Shown one piece after another: positions 14,484-22,692 of a stretch of DNA of 22,916 bases (positions within the stretch are counted from its first letter, which is position 1; every line of letters begins with the position of its first letter). The stretch spans positions 1-22,916 of the forward strand of contig CAZTZY010000049.1 in assembly GCA_964617765.1 (NCBI GenBank). The letters run 5' to 3'. Position numbers and translations under genes: made by a program. Source of the DNA: CAZTZY01 sp964617765. Lineage in GTDB: Bacteria; Pseudomonadota; Gammaproteobacteria; Pseudomonadales; DT-91. Under the pieces are notes generated by a model. That model searched no databases and was not told the origin of the DNA. It saw only the letters and a program-made list of their open reading frames with translations.

Positions 14484-15563
14484 ATGGCACGAGTACATAA
14501 TTTTTGCGCAGGTCCAGCTTCACTTCCTTTAGAAGTGTTAGAGCAAGCTCAAAGAGAAATGATTGATTGGCAAGGTACGGGTATGTCAATCATGGAGATG
14601 AGTCACCGTGGCTCAGAGATTGTTGGTATCGCAGAAGCAGCTGAAGCTGATTTGCGCGAATTGCTGGGTATCTCTGATGATTATGCCGTGCTGTTTTTGC
14701 AAGGCGGAGCGAGCATGCAATTTGCGGCCATCCCTTTAAATTTATTGGGCGATAAAAAGACCGCAGATTATGCCAATACCGGTCAATGGTCGATCAAGGC
14801 AATTGAAGAAGCCAAGCGCTACTGTGATGTGAATGTTGTGGCTGATGCAAAGTCAACCAACTTTTCTACTATTCCTGATTTCAGTACCTGGAAGTTGAAT
14901 AAAGATGCTGCGTATTTGCATTACACGCCTAACGAGACGATCGGTGGTGTGGAGTTTTTCTGGACGCCAAAAGTGAACGTGCCCATTGTTGCCGATATGT
15001 CGTCCACCATCCTTTCACGTGTTATCAATGTGAATGATTTTGGTGTGATATATGCCGGTGCGCAAAAGAATATTGGTCCAGCGGGTTTGACCATTGTTAT
15101 CGTGCGTAAAGACTTGCTGGGCAAATCTTTGCCGATTACACCAACTATGCTGGATTGGAAAACCGCTGCCGATAACGACAGTATGTATAACACGCCACCC
15201 ACCTATGCTATTTATCTGGCGGGTCTGGTATTCAAGTGGTTGAAGGCGAAAGGTGGTATTGCTGCGATGGAAGTGATCAATCGTCGCAAGGCAGAGAAAC
15301 TGTATTCCTATATTGATAATAGCGGTTTTTATAAAAATCCTGTTGAAGTGGCATCGCGTTCTTTAATGAATATACCCTTTACCTTGCCAAAAGAAGAATT
15401 GGATAAACCATTCCTGAAACAGGCAGAAGCGGTTGGATTGATGAATCTGAAAGGTCATAGAAGCGTGGGTGGTATGCGTGCGAGTATTTATAACGCGGTA
15501 TCAGAGCAAGCCATTGATGACCTGATTGCCTTTATGAAAGAGTTCGCTAAAGCCAATAGTTAG
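14484..15563 (+). CDS. serC: Phosphoserine aminotransferase
   Basis: SerC converts 3-phosphohydroxypyruvate to phosphoserine with PLP (serine synthesis) and also acts in pyridoxal phosphate synthesis. The 359 residues are full length. They show NFCAGPASLP at the N terminus, the phosphate-binding LQGGASMQFAAIPLN (72-86), DMSSTILSR (171-179), the Schiff-base Lys195 in GAQKNIGPAG and the C-terminal GHRSVGGMRASIYNA. AAGGCGGG at about 14468-14475 is the ribosome-binding site. There is no terminator after gyrA, so serC can be co-transcribed. pheA follows within 40 bases. Confidence 0.97.
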   Translation: MARVHNFCAGPASLPLEVLEQAQREMIDWQGTGMSIMEMSHRGSEIVGIAEAAEADLRELLGISDDYAVLFLQGGASMQFAAIPLNLLGDKKTADYANTGQWSIKAIEEAKRYCDVNVVADAKSTNFSTIPDFSTWKLNKDAAYLHYTPNETIGGVEFFWTPKVNVPIVADMSSTILSRVINVNDFGVIYAGAQKNIGPAGLTIVIVRKDLLGKSLPITPTMLDWKTAADNDSMYNTPPTYAIYLAGLVFKWLKAKGGIAAMEVINRRKAEKLYSYIDNSGFYKNPVEVASRSLMNIPFTLPKEELDKPFLKQAEAVGLMNLKGHRSVGGMRASIYNAVSEQAIDDLIAFMKEFAKANS

Positions 15564-15599
15564 TTTGTACTGATTTCTTCAGGGGTTGTGCAAAACTTT

Positions 15600-16718
15600 A
15601 TGACAGATAATACGTCGGATAACAAGGTAACTCTGGAAGATCTGCGCAAGCAAATTGATGCGCTGGATATGAGTATTCATACTATGCTCAACCAGCGTGC
15701 TCTGCTTGCCAAGCAGGTTGCTGAAGTCAAATTACGCTCAATGATAAATGCTGATGGCTCTGATGTAAGATTTTATCGGCCTGAGCGTGAGGCGCAGGTT
15801 TTGCGTCAGGTTAAGGAGCGTAATCAGGGGCCGTTGTCTGATAATGCAGTGGCACATATCTTTCGTGAAATCATGTCAGCTTGTCTGGCTCTCGAGAAAC
15901 CGCTCAGTGTTGCATATCTAGGGCCGGAAGGGACTTTTACTCATTCTGCAGCAATCAAACACTTTGGTCATGCGGTGATTGCCAAGCCGGTTGATTCCAT
16001 TGATCAGGTATTTGCACAGGTTCAATCCGGTGATGTTGTTTATGGCATCGTGCCTGTCGAAAATTCTACCGAAGGTATGGTGAATCATACGCTGGATAAC
16101 TTTATGCAATCGGATTTAAAGATTTGCGGAGAAGTAGAGTTACCAATCAATCTGCATTTATTGGTAAGTCCCAAGGCTGTTGCTCAAGGTATTAAAAAAA
16201 TCTGTGCCCATCAGCAAGCGTTGGCGCAATCGCGCACCTGGCTGGATAATCATTGGCCCAATGTTGAACGAGAGGCGGTAAGCAGTAATGCCAAGGCGGC
16301 ACGCATGGCAGCTGAAGATCCCACTATCGCGGCAGTGGCTGGAGAGATGGCAATTGATCTTTATGGTTTGTCGCTATTGGCTGAAAATATCCAGGATTTG
16401 TCAAAAAACAGCACGCGATTTTTAATTATTGGTAAAGAAAAAATTGCGCCAAGTGGTGATGATAAAACATCCATTATTATTTCAACCCGCAATAAGCCAG
16501 GCGCTTTATATAAATTGTTAGAGCCTTTTCATCGTGAACAAGTGATGTTGACCAGGATTGATACGCGCCCATCACGTACTGAAAATTGGGCTTATGTTTT
16601 TTTTATGGAATTTGAAGGTCATCAGGAAGATGAAAAAATCAAAAAAATCCTTACTGAACTCGAAGATAATGCTGTCATGTTGAAGCCTTTGGGTTCATAT
16701 CCTAAAGCTGCTTTGTGA
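15600..16718 (+). CDS. pheA: Bifunctional chorismate mutase/prephenate dehydratase (P-protein)
   Basis: PheA makes phenylpyruvate from chorismate in two steps. In the 372-residue version the chorismate mutase helix bundle covers about 15-100 (LRKQIDALDMSIHTMLNQR). The prephenate dehydratase domain covers about 104-280, with GPEGTFTH (108-115), PVENSTEGMV and STRF (271-274). The C-terminal ACT domain has PGALYKLLEPF and RIDTRPSR (319-326), the phenylalanine-sensing motifs in the form seen in Pseudomonas. I chose ATG 15600. GTG 15588 adds four residues and has AGGGG only two bases upstream, while the same AGGGG is 14 bases from the ATG, so the start is uncertain. hisC follows after 17 bases. 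Confidence 0.95.
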   Translation: MTDNTSDNKVTLEDLRKQIDALDMSIHTMLNQRALLAKQVAEVKLRSMINADGSDVRFYRPEREAQVLRQVKERNQGPLSDNAVAHIFREIMSACLALEKPLSVAYLGPEGTFTHSAAIKHFGHAVIAKPVDSIDQVFAQVQSGDVVYGIVPVENSTEGMVNHTLDNFMQSDLKICGEVELPINLHLLVSPKAVAQGIKKICAHQQALAQSRTWLDNHWPNVEREAVSSNAKAARMAAEDPTIAAVAGEMAIDLYGLSLLAENIQDLSKNSTRFLIIGKEKIAPSGDDKTSIIISTRNKPGALYKLLEPFHREQVMLTRIDTRPSRTENWAYVFFMEFEGHQEDEKIKKILTELEDNAVMLKPLGSYPKAAL

Positions 16719-16735
16719 TCCTGATAGGTTAAATA

Positions 16736-17833
16736 ATGAGTTGTGATTTTTTATCTTTGGCAAAAACAGGCGTTCAAGGACTGCAACCGTATCAGCCAGG
16801 AAAGCCGATTGACGAACTTAAGCGTGAATTGGGTTTAACCGATGTGGTGAAGTTGGCCAGCAATGAAAATCCTTTGGGGTTAAGCCCGCGTGTTAAAAAA
16901 GTATTGATAGAAAATATGGATGCGTTAACACGTTATCCTGATGGTGCTGCATTCGAGTTAAAGCAGGCATTGGCTGAAAAACTGGCTGTTCATCCGAGTC
17001 AAATCGTGTTGGGCAATGGCTCCAATGATGTTCTGGATTTAATCGGTTTATGTTTTCTAAACGAAAATGTCAGTGCGGTTTTTTCCGAGTTTGCCTTCGT
17101 GGTCTATCCCATCATGGTTCAGTACCTGGGTGCCAAGCCTATTCAGGTTCATGCAAAAAACTGGGGTCACGATCTTGATGCGATGTTCGCAGCTATTCAG
17201 CCGGATACTCGTATTGTATTTATCGCCAATCCAAATAACCCGACAGGCACCTGGCTGGAACATGAGGATTTGCATGCATTTATGTTGAAGGTCAGGGAAG
17301 ATATTATCGTTGTGTTAGATGAGGCTTATGCTGAATATAGCCATGATAATGATTACGCTGATGGGTTGGTGTTGCAAAAAGAATTCCCTAATCTCGTTGT
17401 TACTCGTACTTTTTCAAAAGCTTATGGATTGGCAGGTTTACGTGTGGGTTATAGCATTTCATCGCCTGAGATCGCCGATATTATCAATCGTGTGCGTGAA
17501 CCATTTAATGTCAATACATTAGGCCAGTTGGCTGCGGTTGAAGTATTGAAAGATACGGAGTATCTGGAAGAAAGTATTCGCGTTAATGATGCCGGTCGCA
17601 AGCAAATCGAAGCGGGTTTTGAATCTATGAATGTCTCCTACATTCCTTCCCAGGGTAATTTTATTACTTTTGATACTCAGCAGGATGCCATGGCAGTGTA
17701 TAAAAAACTGTTGATTAAAGGTGTCATTGTAAGACCCATTGTTCCTTATGGTATGCCACAACATTTACGGGTATCGATTGGTCTTGAATCCGAAAATGCC
17801 GTTTTTTTACAAGCGCTGAAACAGGTTCTGTAA
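16736..17833 (+). CDS. hisC: Histidinol-phosphate aminotransferase-type enzyme (HisC2)
   Basis: A PLP-dependent class I/II aminotransferase of 365 residues. Landmarks are KLASNENPLGLSP (39-51), GNGSNDVLDLI (93-103), the PLP-contacting ANPNNPTGTW (164-173), DEAYAEY (195-201) and the Schiff-base Lys228 in TFSKAYGLAGLRVGY. Copies in the aromatic operon, between pheA and tyrA, probably serve phenylalanine and tyrosine transamination as well as, or instead of, histidinol phosphate; this is inferred from position and known in related bacteria. It starts 17 bases after pheA and ends 2 bases before tyrA, so it is an operon member. Confidence 0.94.
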   Translation: MSCDFLSLAKTGVQGLQPYQPGKPIDELKRELGLTDVVKLASNENPLGLSPRVKKVLIENMDALTRYPDGAAFELKQALAEKLAVHPSQIVLGNGSNDVLDLIGLCFLNENVSAVFSEFAFVVYPIMVQYLGAKPIQVHAKNWGHDLDAMFAAIQPDTRIVFIANPNNPTGTWLEHEDLHAFMLKVREDIIVVLDEAYAEYSHDNDYADGLVLQKEFPNLVVTRTFSKAYGLAGLRVGYSISSPEIADIINRVREPFNVNTLGQLAAVEVLKDTEYLEESIRVNDAGRKQIEAGFESMNVSYIPSQGNFITFDTQQDAMAVYKKLLIKGVIVRPIVPYGMPQHLRVSIGLESENAVFLQALKQVL

Positions 17834-17835
17834 TA

Positions 17836-18735
17836 ATGAAGCCTCTCGTTGATAATGTTCTGATTATTGGCGTGGGCCTGATTGGCGGCTCCCTTGCTAA
17901 AGCTATGAAGCAGAGAGGGTTAGTGAGTTCTGTGGCGGGATATGGCCGCAGGAAAGAAACCCTGCTGCAGGGTGTCAGGTTGGGCATTATTGATGTGGTT
18001 GTTGAGGATATTGCGCAAGCAGTTGCAGATGCGGATTTGATTGTTTTGGCTGTGCCTACCTTAACCGTTAAGGATTATCTCGGGATTATAAAAAATCACA
18101 GGAAGCCATCGGCCATTGTTACTGATGTCGCCAGTGTAAAAGGTGAAATTGCTGCGGTGTTCAAACAGGAATTTGGCTTTATTCCAGAATGGTTTGTTCC
18201 TGGTCACCCCATTGCCGGGTCTGAGCAAAGTGGTATTGATGCTGCCAATGCAGATCTGTATATCAATCACATGGTTATTCTTACTCCTGATGAAAACACT
18301 GATGACGCTGTTTTGCAATTAGTGACGGATTTATGGCGAGCAGTAGGTGCCAGTGTCGAGATTATGTCAGTTGAACAACACGACAAGGTTTTGGCTGCTA
18401 CCAGTCATTTGCCTCACGCATTGGCTTTTACGTTAGTCCATACATTGTCCGAGCTTGATGTGAATGTTGATGTCTTTCGTTTTGCTGCGGGAGGCTTTCG
18501 TGATTTTACTCGCATAGCATCCAGTCATCCGGTCATGTGGCATGATATTATGTTATCAAATAAAGATGCCATTATTGAGGTGATGGATAAATTTCGTGCC
18601 AGTCTTGATGTGCTTGAAAGCGCAATGAAAGCCGATGACAGTAAAACTATTATTACTATGTTTGAGAATGCCAAGGCTGCAAGAGATGAATTTTCTGCTT
18701 TATTGCAGAGTCGACAAAAAGAAGATGATTTATGA
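17836..18735 (+). CDS. tyrA: Prephenate/arogenate dehydrogenase
   Basis: TyrA oxidatively decarboxylates prephenate (or arogenate) to hydroxyphenylpyruvate (or tyrosine) with NAD(P). The 299 residues include the Rossmann motif GVGLIGGS (12-19), TDVASVKG (96-103), HPIAGSE (124-130) and the helical block with ATSHLPHALAF. There is no chorismate mutase domain and no obvious ACT domain, so it is a monofunctional enzyme. The ATG lies 2 bases after the hisC stop and its own TGA overlaps the aroA ATG (ATGA). In Pseudomonas the two are one fused protein; here they are separate. Confidence 0.96.
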   Translation: MKPLVDNVLIIGVGLIGGSLAKAMKQRGLVSSVAGYGRRKETLLQGVRLGIIDVVVEDIAQAVADADLIVLAVPTLTVKDYLGIIKNHRKPSAIVTDVASVKGEIAAVFKQEFGFIPEWFVPGHPIAGSEQSGIDAANADLYINHMVILTPDENTDDAVLQLVTDLWRAVGASVEIMSVEQHDKVLAATSHLPHALAFTLVHTLSELDVNVDVFRFAAGGFRDFTRIASSHPVMWHDIMLSNKDAIIEVMDKFRASLDVLESAMKADDSKTIITMFENAKAARDEFSALLQSRQKEDDL

Positions 18736-20057
18736 GTCAGTTAGATTTTTTAGCTCGCCCAAGCGGTGATGGTGGAAAAATTATTTCCGGTGATATACGT
18801 GTGCCAGGTGATAAATCCATCTCCCATCGTTCTATCATGTTTGGCGCTATTGCTGAAGGTGTAACACATATATCCGGTTTTTTGGAAGGTCAGGATGCCT
18901 TGGCTACCTTGAATGCTTTTCGGGCAATGGGTGTGAATATTGAAGGGCCAGTGGATGGGAAAGTGACTGTTCATGGTGTAGGCATGCATGGTTTGAAGCA
19001 GCCGGTATCTGCTCTCGATATGGGTAATTCCGGCACATCAATTCGTTTATTAAGTGGTTTGTTGGCGGGTCAGGGTTTTGAAGTTACCTTGATGGGGGAT
19101 GAATCGCTTTCGAAAAGGCCAATGCGTCGAGTTACTCAGCCATTGGCATTGATGGGTGCGCAAATCCAGACGGCAGTCGGAGGGACGCCTCCTCTAACAC
19201 TAAAACAATGTGGTCAGTTGCAGGCGATTCATTATGAGTTGCCTATGGCTAGCGCGCAGGTAAAGTCCTGTTTATTGCTTGCGGGTCTGTATGCGAAAGG
19301 GCGTACATCAGTGGTTGAGCCTGCGCCTACCCGTGATCATACCGAGCGAATGCTGGAGGCCTTTGGTTATAAGGTTGAAGTCAATGGTGCTGAGCGCGCA
19401 GTAGTGGGTGGTGGTGAATTGTTGGCGGCAGACATTGATGTGCCTGCAGACATTTCATCAGCAGCATTCTTTTTGGTGGCAGCATCCATTGTACCTGGTT
19501 CTGATCTGGTGTTGCGTCATGTGGGGATTAATCCAACGCGCATAGGTGTAATCAATATTTTACGTTTAATGGGCGGTGACATTGAGCTGTTCAATGAAGG
19601 TAAAGTAGGTGGTGAGCCGGTTGCTGATATTCGTGTGCGAGGTGCAAAATTAAAAGGTATTGATATACCGTTAGATGATGTGCCTCTGGCAATTGATGAA
19701 TTCCCGGTGTTATTTATTGCGGCTGCTTGCGCTTTGGGTAAAACTGTTTTGCGTGGAGCAGAAGAGTTACGTGTTAAAGAGTCTGATCGTATTCAGGTAA
19801 TGGCAGATGGTTTGCATGCCTTAGGCATCAAAGCAGAACCTACCGAGGATGGCATTATTATAGAGGGAGGTGTTATTCATGGAGGGATGGTGGAAAGCCA
19901 TCATGATCACCGTATATCCATGTCCTTTGCCGTTGCTTCGCTGGTAAGTTCTACAGCTATCCATATAAAAGGCTGTGATAACGTTGCAACATCATTCCCC
20001 AATTTTGTTGAATTGGCCAATGCCGTTGGATTCAACATCAAGGAAATGCACGAGTAA
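18732..20057 (+). CDS. aroA: 3-phosphoshikimate 1-carboxyvinyltransferase (EPSP synthase)
   Basis: AroA joins shikimate-3-phosphate and phosphoenolpyruvate in the sixth step of the shikimate pathway. The 441-residue protein shows the first inverse domain start VPGDKSISHR (24-33), GNSGTSIRLLSGL (98-110), SAQVK (174-178), RDHTE (201-205), NPTR (267-270), ELRVKESDR and HHDHRISMSF. GDKS, SAQVK, RDHTE and NPTR are the pattern used to define class II enzymes, as in CP4. However, the residue equivalent to E. coli Gly96 is Gly101, not Ala as in CP4. It overlaps tyrA by four bases and cmk follows after 5 bases. Confidence 0.97.
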   Translation: MSQLDFLARPSGDGGKIISGDIRVPGDKSISHRSIMFGAIAEGVTHISGFLEGQDALATLNAFRAMGVNIEGPVDGKVTVHGVGMHGLKQPVSALDMGNSGTSIRLLSGLLAGQGFEVTLMGDESLSKRPMRRVTQPLALMGAQIQTAVGGTPPLTLKQCGQLQAIHYELPMASAQVKSCLLLAGLYAKGRTSVVEPAPTRDHTERMLEAFGYKVEVNGAERAVVGGGELLAADIDVPADISSAAFFLVAASIVPGSDLVLRHVGINPTRIGVINILRLMGGDIELFNEGKVGGEPVADIRVRGAKLKGIDIPLDDVPLAIDEFPVLFIAAACALGKTVLRGAEELRVKESDRIQVMADGLHALGIKAEPTEDGIIIEGGVIHGGMVESHHDHRISMSFAVASLVSSTAIHIKGCDNVATSFPNFVELANAVGFNIKEMHE

Positions 20058-20062
20058 TTGTT

Positions 20063-20746
20063 ATGGTTAATACAGTGCCAGTAGTAACGATAGATGGGCC
20101 AAGTGGAGCTGGAAAAGGCACTATTAGTCAGGCGTTGGCCAAGCATCTCGGCTGGTATTTTCTAGATAGCGGTGCCATGTATCGTTTATGTGGTCTCGCT
20201 TGCCTAAAAGCTAATATCCCGTTTGAAGATAAAGACAGCGTTTCAGAAATTGCCAAAAAATTGAATATAGATTTCAAGATTGTCGAGGGTGGACTTGAAA
20301 CTTATCTTGATGGCAAGGAAGTTACTCAAGAGTTACGAACGGAACAGGGTGGTGCAGCAGCATCAAAAGTAGCTGCAATTCCTGCTGTGCGAGATGCACT
20401 TAAGCAAAGACAGCGTGCTTTTGCCAAGCTTCCGGGCTTGATTGCCGATGGCCGGGATATGGGCACTGTTATATTTCATGATGCTCCATTGAAAATTTAT
20501 CTCACGGCAACGGCTGAAGAGCGCGCCGCACGGCGTTTTAAACAGTTGCAAGAGGCTGGCGAAGCTGTTAATCTCGCCGCGATTTTAGGGGACATACAGG
20601 CACGCGATGATCGAGACATGAATCGCGCTGTAGCGCCCTTAAAGCCTGCTGATGATGCAACCATTATTGATTCTACCAATATGAGCATCGATGCAGTGTT
20701 TGAAGCTATATTACAGCTTATTGAAAAGCGTAAATTAGTTAACTAG
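20063..20746 (+). CDS. cmk: Cytidylate kinase
   Basis: Cmk phosphorylates CMP and dCMP with ATP to recycle pyrimidines. The 227-residue protein has the P-loop GPSGAGKGT (12-20), the FLDSGAMYR substrate segment, LIADGRDMGTVIFHDAPLKI, and AEERAARRFKQL in the lid/CMP-binding region, ending with ADDATIIDSTNMSID. The start, 5 bases after the aroA stop, has no good Shine-Dalgarno sequence of its own, so it is probably coupled to aroA. It is the last gene before the rpsA promoter. Confidence 0.97.
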   Translation: MVNTVPVVTIDGPSGAGKGTISQALAKHLGWYFLDSGAMYRLCGLACLKANIPFEDKDSVSEIAKKLNIDFKIVEGGLETYLDGKEVTQELRTEQGGAAASKVAAIPAVRDALKQRQRAFAKLPGLIADGRDMGTVIFHDAPLKIYLTATAEERAARRFKQLQEAGEAVNLAAILGDIQARDDRDMNRAVAPLKPADDATIIDSTNMSIDAVFEAILQLIEKRKLVN

Positions 20747-20756
20747 GTGGTTTGTT

Positions 20757-20786
20757 TTGACTCGCCAAAGAAGTACCAGCTAGAGT
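20757..20786 (+). promoter_or_regulatory. Candidate rpsA promoter
   Basis: A -35 TTGACT (20757-20762, five of six) and -10 TAGAGT (20781-20786, four of six) stand 18 bases apart, just after cmk. Transcription from near 20793 would leave a leader of about 80 bases. rpsA could also be read through from cmk. Confidence 0.55.
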
Positions 20787-20811
20787 CACCTCAGGCCTTT
20801 AATAAGTAGAC

Positions 20812-20865
20812 CCATGCTTGCTGGAAGTATGGTAAACAGTCGCAAGACTGGTCCACATCGTAGGT
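20812..20865 (+). promoter_or_regulatory. Structured rpsA leader, likely site of S1 autoregulation
   Basis: Two hairpins precede the rpsA start. The first has an 8-bp stem CCATGCTT/AAGTATGG (20812-20819, 20825-20832, one G-U) with loop GCTGG, so a GGA lies across the loop and stem junction. The second is CAGTC-GCAA-GACTG (20837-20850) with a GNRA tetraloop. The Shine-Dalgarno-like TAGGT (20861-20865) is weak. In E. coli, rpsA is initiated from a folded leader with a poor Shine-Dalgarno and repressed by S1 itself; the architecture here is similar. Confidence 0.55.
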
Positions 20866-20873
20866 AAATCCCC

Positions 20874-22553
20874 ATGAGCGAAAGCTTTGCTGAACTATTT
20901 GAAGAAAGTCTATTAACCCTTGATATGAAACCGGGTTCTATTGTTACTGGTATCGTTGTTGATGTTGACGATGACTGGGTAACTGTCCATGCCGGCTTGA
21001 AATCTGAAGGTGTTATCCCAAAAATCCAGTTTATGCTCGATAACGGCACTTATACAGTTGCTGTTGGCGATGAAGTCCAGGTTGCCCTGGAAACTGTCGA
21101 AGACGGTTTTGGTGAAACAAAATTGTCACGCGAGAAAGCAAAACGTGCTGAATCGTGGAAAGAACTTGAAAAAGCCCATGACTCACAAATCACCATCGAA
21201 GGCCTTATCAGTGGCAAAGTTAAAGGTGGTTTCACTGTTGATGTTTGTGGTATCCGTGCATTCTTGCCGGGTTCATTGGTTGATGTTCGTCCAATTCGTG
21301 ACACATTGCACCTTGAAGGCAAAACACTGGAATTTAAAGTTATCAAGCTCGATGCAAAACGTAACAACGTCGTTGTTTCCCGTCGTGCCGTTTTAGAAAG
21401 CGCCAATAGCCAGGAACGTGATGAATTGCTTGCTACCCTGCAAGAAGGTCAAGCTGTTAAAGGTATCGTTAAAAATCTTACCGATTACGGTGCATTCGTT
21501 GATTTGGGTGGTGTTGATGGTTTGTTGCATATCACCGATATGTCATGGAAGCGCATTAAACATCCAAGTGAAATCGTTAATGTTGGCGATGAAATTGACG
21601 TTTGTATCCTTAAATTTGACCGTGAGCGTAATCGTGTATCGTTGGGCCTCAAGCAATTGGGTGAAGATCCATGGGTGGCTGTTAAAGCGCGTTATCCAGA
21701 AGGTACTCGTGCTAAGGCTCGCGTAACTAACCTGACTGATTACGGTTGTTTTGCTGAACTTGAGCAAGGTGTTGAAGGTCTTGTTCACGTTTCTGAAATG
21801 GATTGGACCAACAAAAATGTTCATCCTTCAAAAATCGTGCAATTAGGCGATGAAGTAGAAGTGATGGTATTGGATATCGATGAAGAGCGTCGTCGTATTT
21901 CTTTGGGCATCAAGCAATGCCAGCCTAATCCATGGGGACAGTTTGCAGAGAAATTTGCCAAAGGTGACAAAATCAGCGGCACTATCAAATCAATTACTGA
22001 TTTTGGTATTTTCATTGGTCTTGATGGAAACATTGACGGTCTTGTGCATTTGTCTGATATCTCCTGGAATGAAACTGGCGAAGAAGCCGTGCGTAATTTC
22101 AAGAAAGGCGATGTGATTGAAACTGTTATTCTTTCTGTAGATCCTGAGCGTGAGCGTATTTCATTGGGTATCAAACAGCTGGTGAATGATCCATTCCACA
22201 GTTATGTTGAAACTAATGATAAAGGTGCTCTGGTTTCTGGTGTTGTTAAGTCAGTAGATGCCAAAGGTGCTGTTATTACTTTGGCTGATGATGTAGAAGC
22301 TACTTTAAAAGTCTCTGAATTGGGCAAAGATAAAGTAGAAGATGCAACTACTGTGCTTAAAGAAGGTGATTCTGTGAATGTAAGAGTCACAGCCGTTGAT
22401 CGTAAAAATCGCACTATTGCAGTATCTGTAAAAGCTGTTGATTCTTATGACGAAAAAGAAACAGTAAAAATCCAGAAAGAGAAAGAGACAGAAGCTTCCT
22501 CGCCAACACCAACTACCATTGGTGACTTGATAAAGGCGCAAATGGATAAGTAA
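20874..22553 (+). CDS. rpsA: 30S ribosomal protein S1
   Basis: S1 binds mRNA at the 30S platform and promotes translation of structured or weak messages. The 559-residue protein is full length for the gammaproteobacterial type and carries six S1 (OB-fold) repeats. Repeats 3 to 5 are the best conserved, each with a G(A/C/I)F core and ending in RxR(V/I)SLG(L/I)KQ: around 185-260, 275-345 and 360-435. Repeat 6 (about 447-517) is more divergent. The C terminus TTIGDLIKAQMDK matches relatives. The ATG at 20874 has TAGGT eight bases upstream. It is followed by hairpins and then ihfB, the usual order. Confidence 0.98.
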   Translation: MSESFAELFEESLLTLDMKPGSIVTGIVVDVDDDWVTVHAGLKSEGVIPKIQFMLDNGTYTVAVGDEVQVALETVEDGFGETKLSREKAKRAESWKELEKAHDSQITIEGLISGKVKGGFTVDVCGIRAFLPGSLVDVRPIRDTLHLEGKTLEFKVIKLDAKRNNVVVSRRAVLESANSQERDELLATLQEGQAVKGIVKNLTDYGAFVDLGGVDGLLHITDMSWKRIKHPSEIVNVGDEIDVCILKFDRERNRVSLGLKQLGEDPWVAVKARYPEGTRAKARVTNLTDYGCFAELEQGVEGLVHVSEMDWTNKNVHPSKIVQLGDEVEVMVLDIDEERRRISLGIKQCQPNPWGQFAEKFAKGDKISGTIKSITDFGIFIGLDGNIDGLVHLSDISWNETGEEAVRNFKKGDVIETVILSVDPERERISLGIKQLVNDPFHSYVETNDKGALVSGVVKSVDAKGAVITLADDVEATLKVSELGKDKVEDATTVLKEGDSVNVRVTAVDRKNRTIAVSVKAVDSYDEKETVKIQKEKETEASSPTPTTIGDLIKAQMDK

Positions 22554-22581
22554 TATAGCAGGTTACGCTATATTTCTATCC

Positions 22582-22612
22582 CAAAGAGATAGCGATATTC
22601 GCTATCTCTTTG
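22582..22612 (+). terminator. Strong rpsA hairpin, probable terminator
   Basis: A perfect 14-bp stem CAAAGAGATAGCGA/TCGCTATCTCTTTG (22582-22595, 22599-22612) has a TAT loop and is followed by ATTTTCTT, an imperfect U tract. A smaller 7-bp hairpin ATATAGC/GCTATAT (22553-22559, 22567-22573) lies immediately before it, abutting the stop codon. Confidence 0.75.
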
Positions 22613-22622
22613 ATTTTCTTAC

Positions 22623-22651
22623 TAGACGTCCGTCTAATCCTAGTCTATACT
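22623..22651 (+). promoter_or_regulatory. Candidate ihfB promoter with an overlapping inverted repeat
   Basis: The -10 TATACT (22646-22651, five of six) lies 17 bases after a -35-like TAGACG (22623-22628, four of six). The -35 is the left arm of the inverted repeat TAGACG-TC-CGTCTA (22623-22636), so a protein bound to this dyad would compete with RNA polymerase. Confidence 0.55.
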
Positions 22652-22692
22652 TAACACTGTTTTCATTTTTCAGAGAAAGAGATTTTGTCAAA

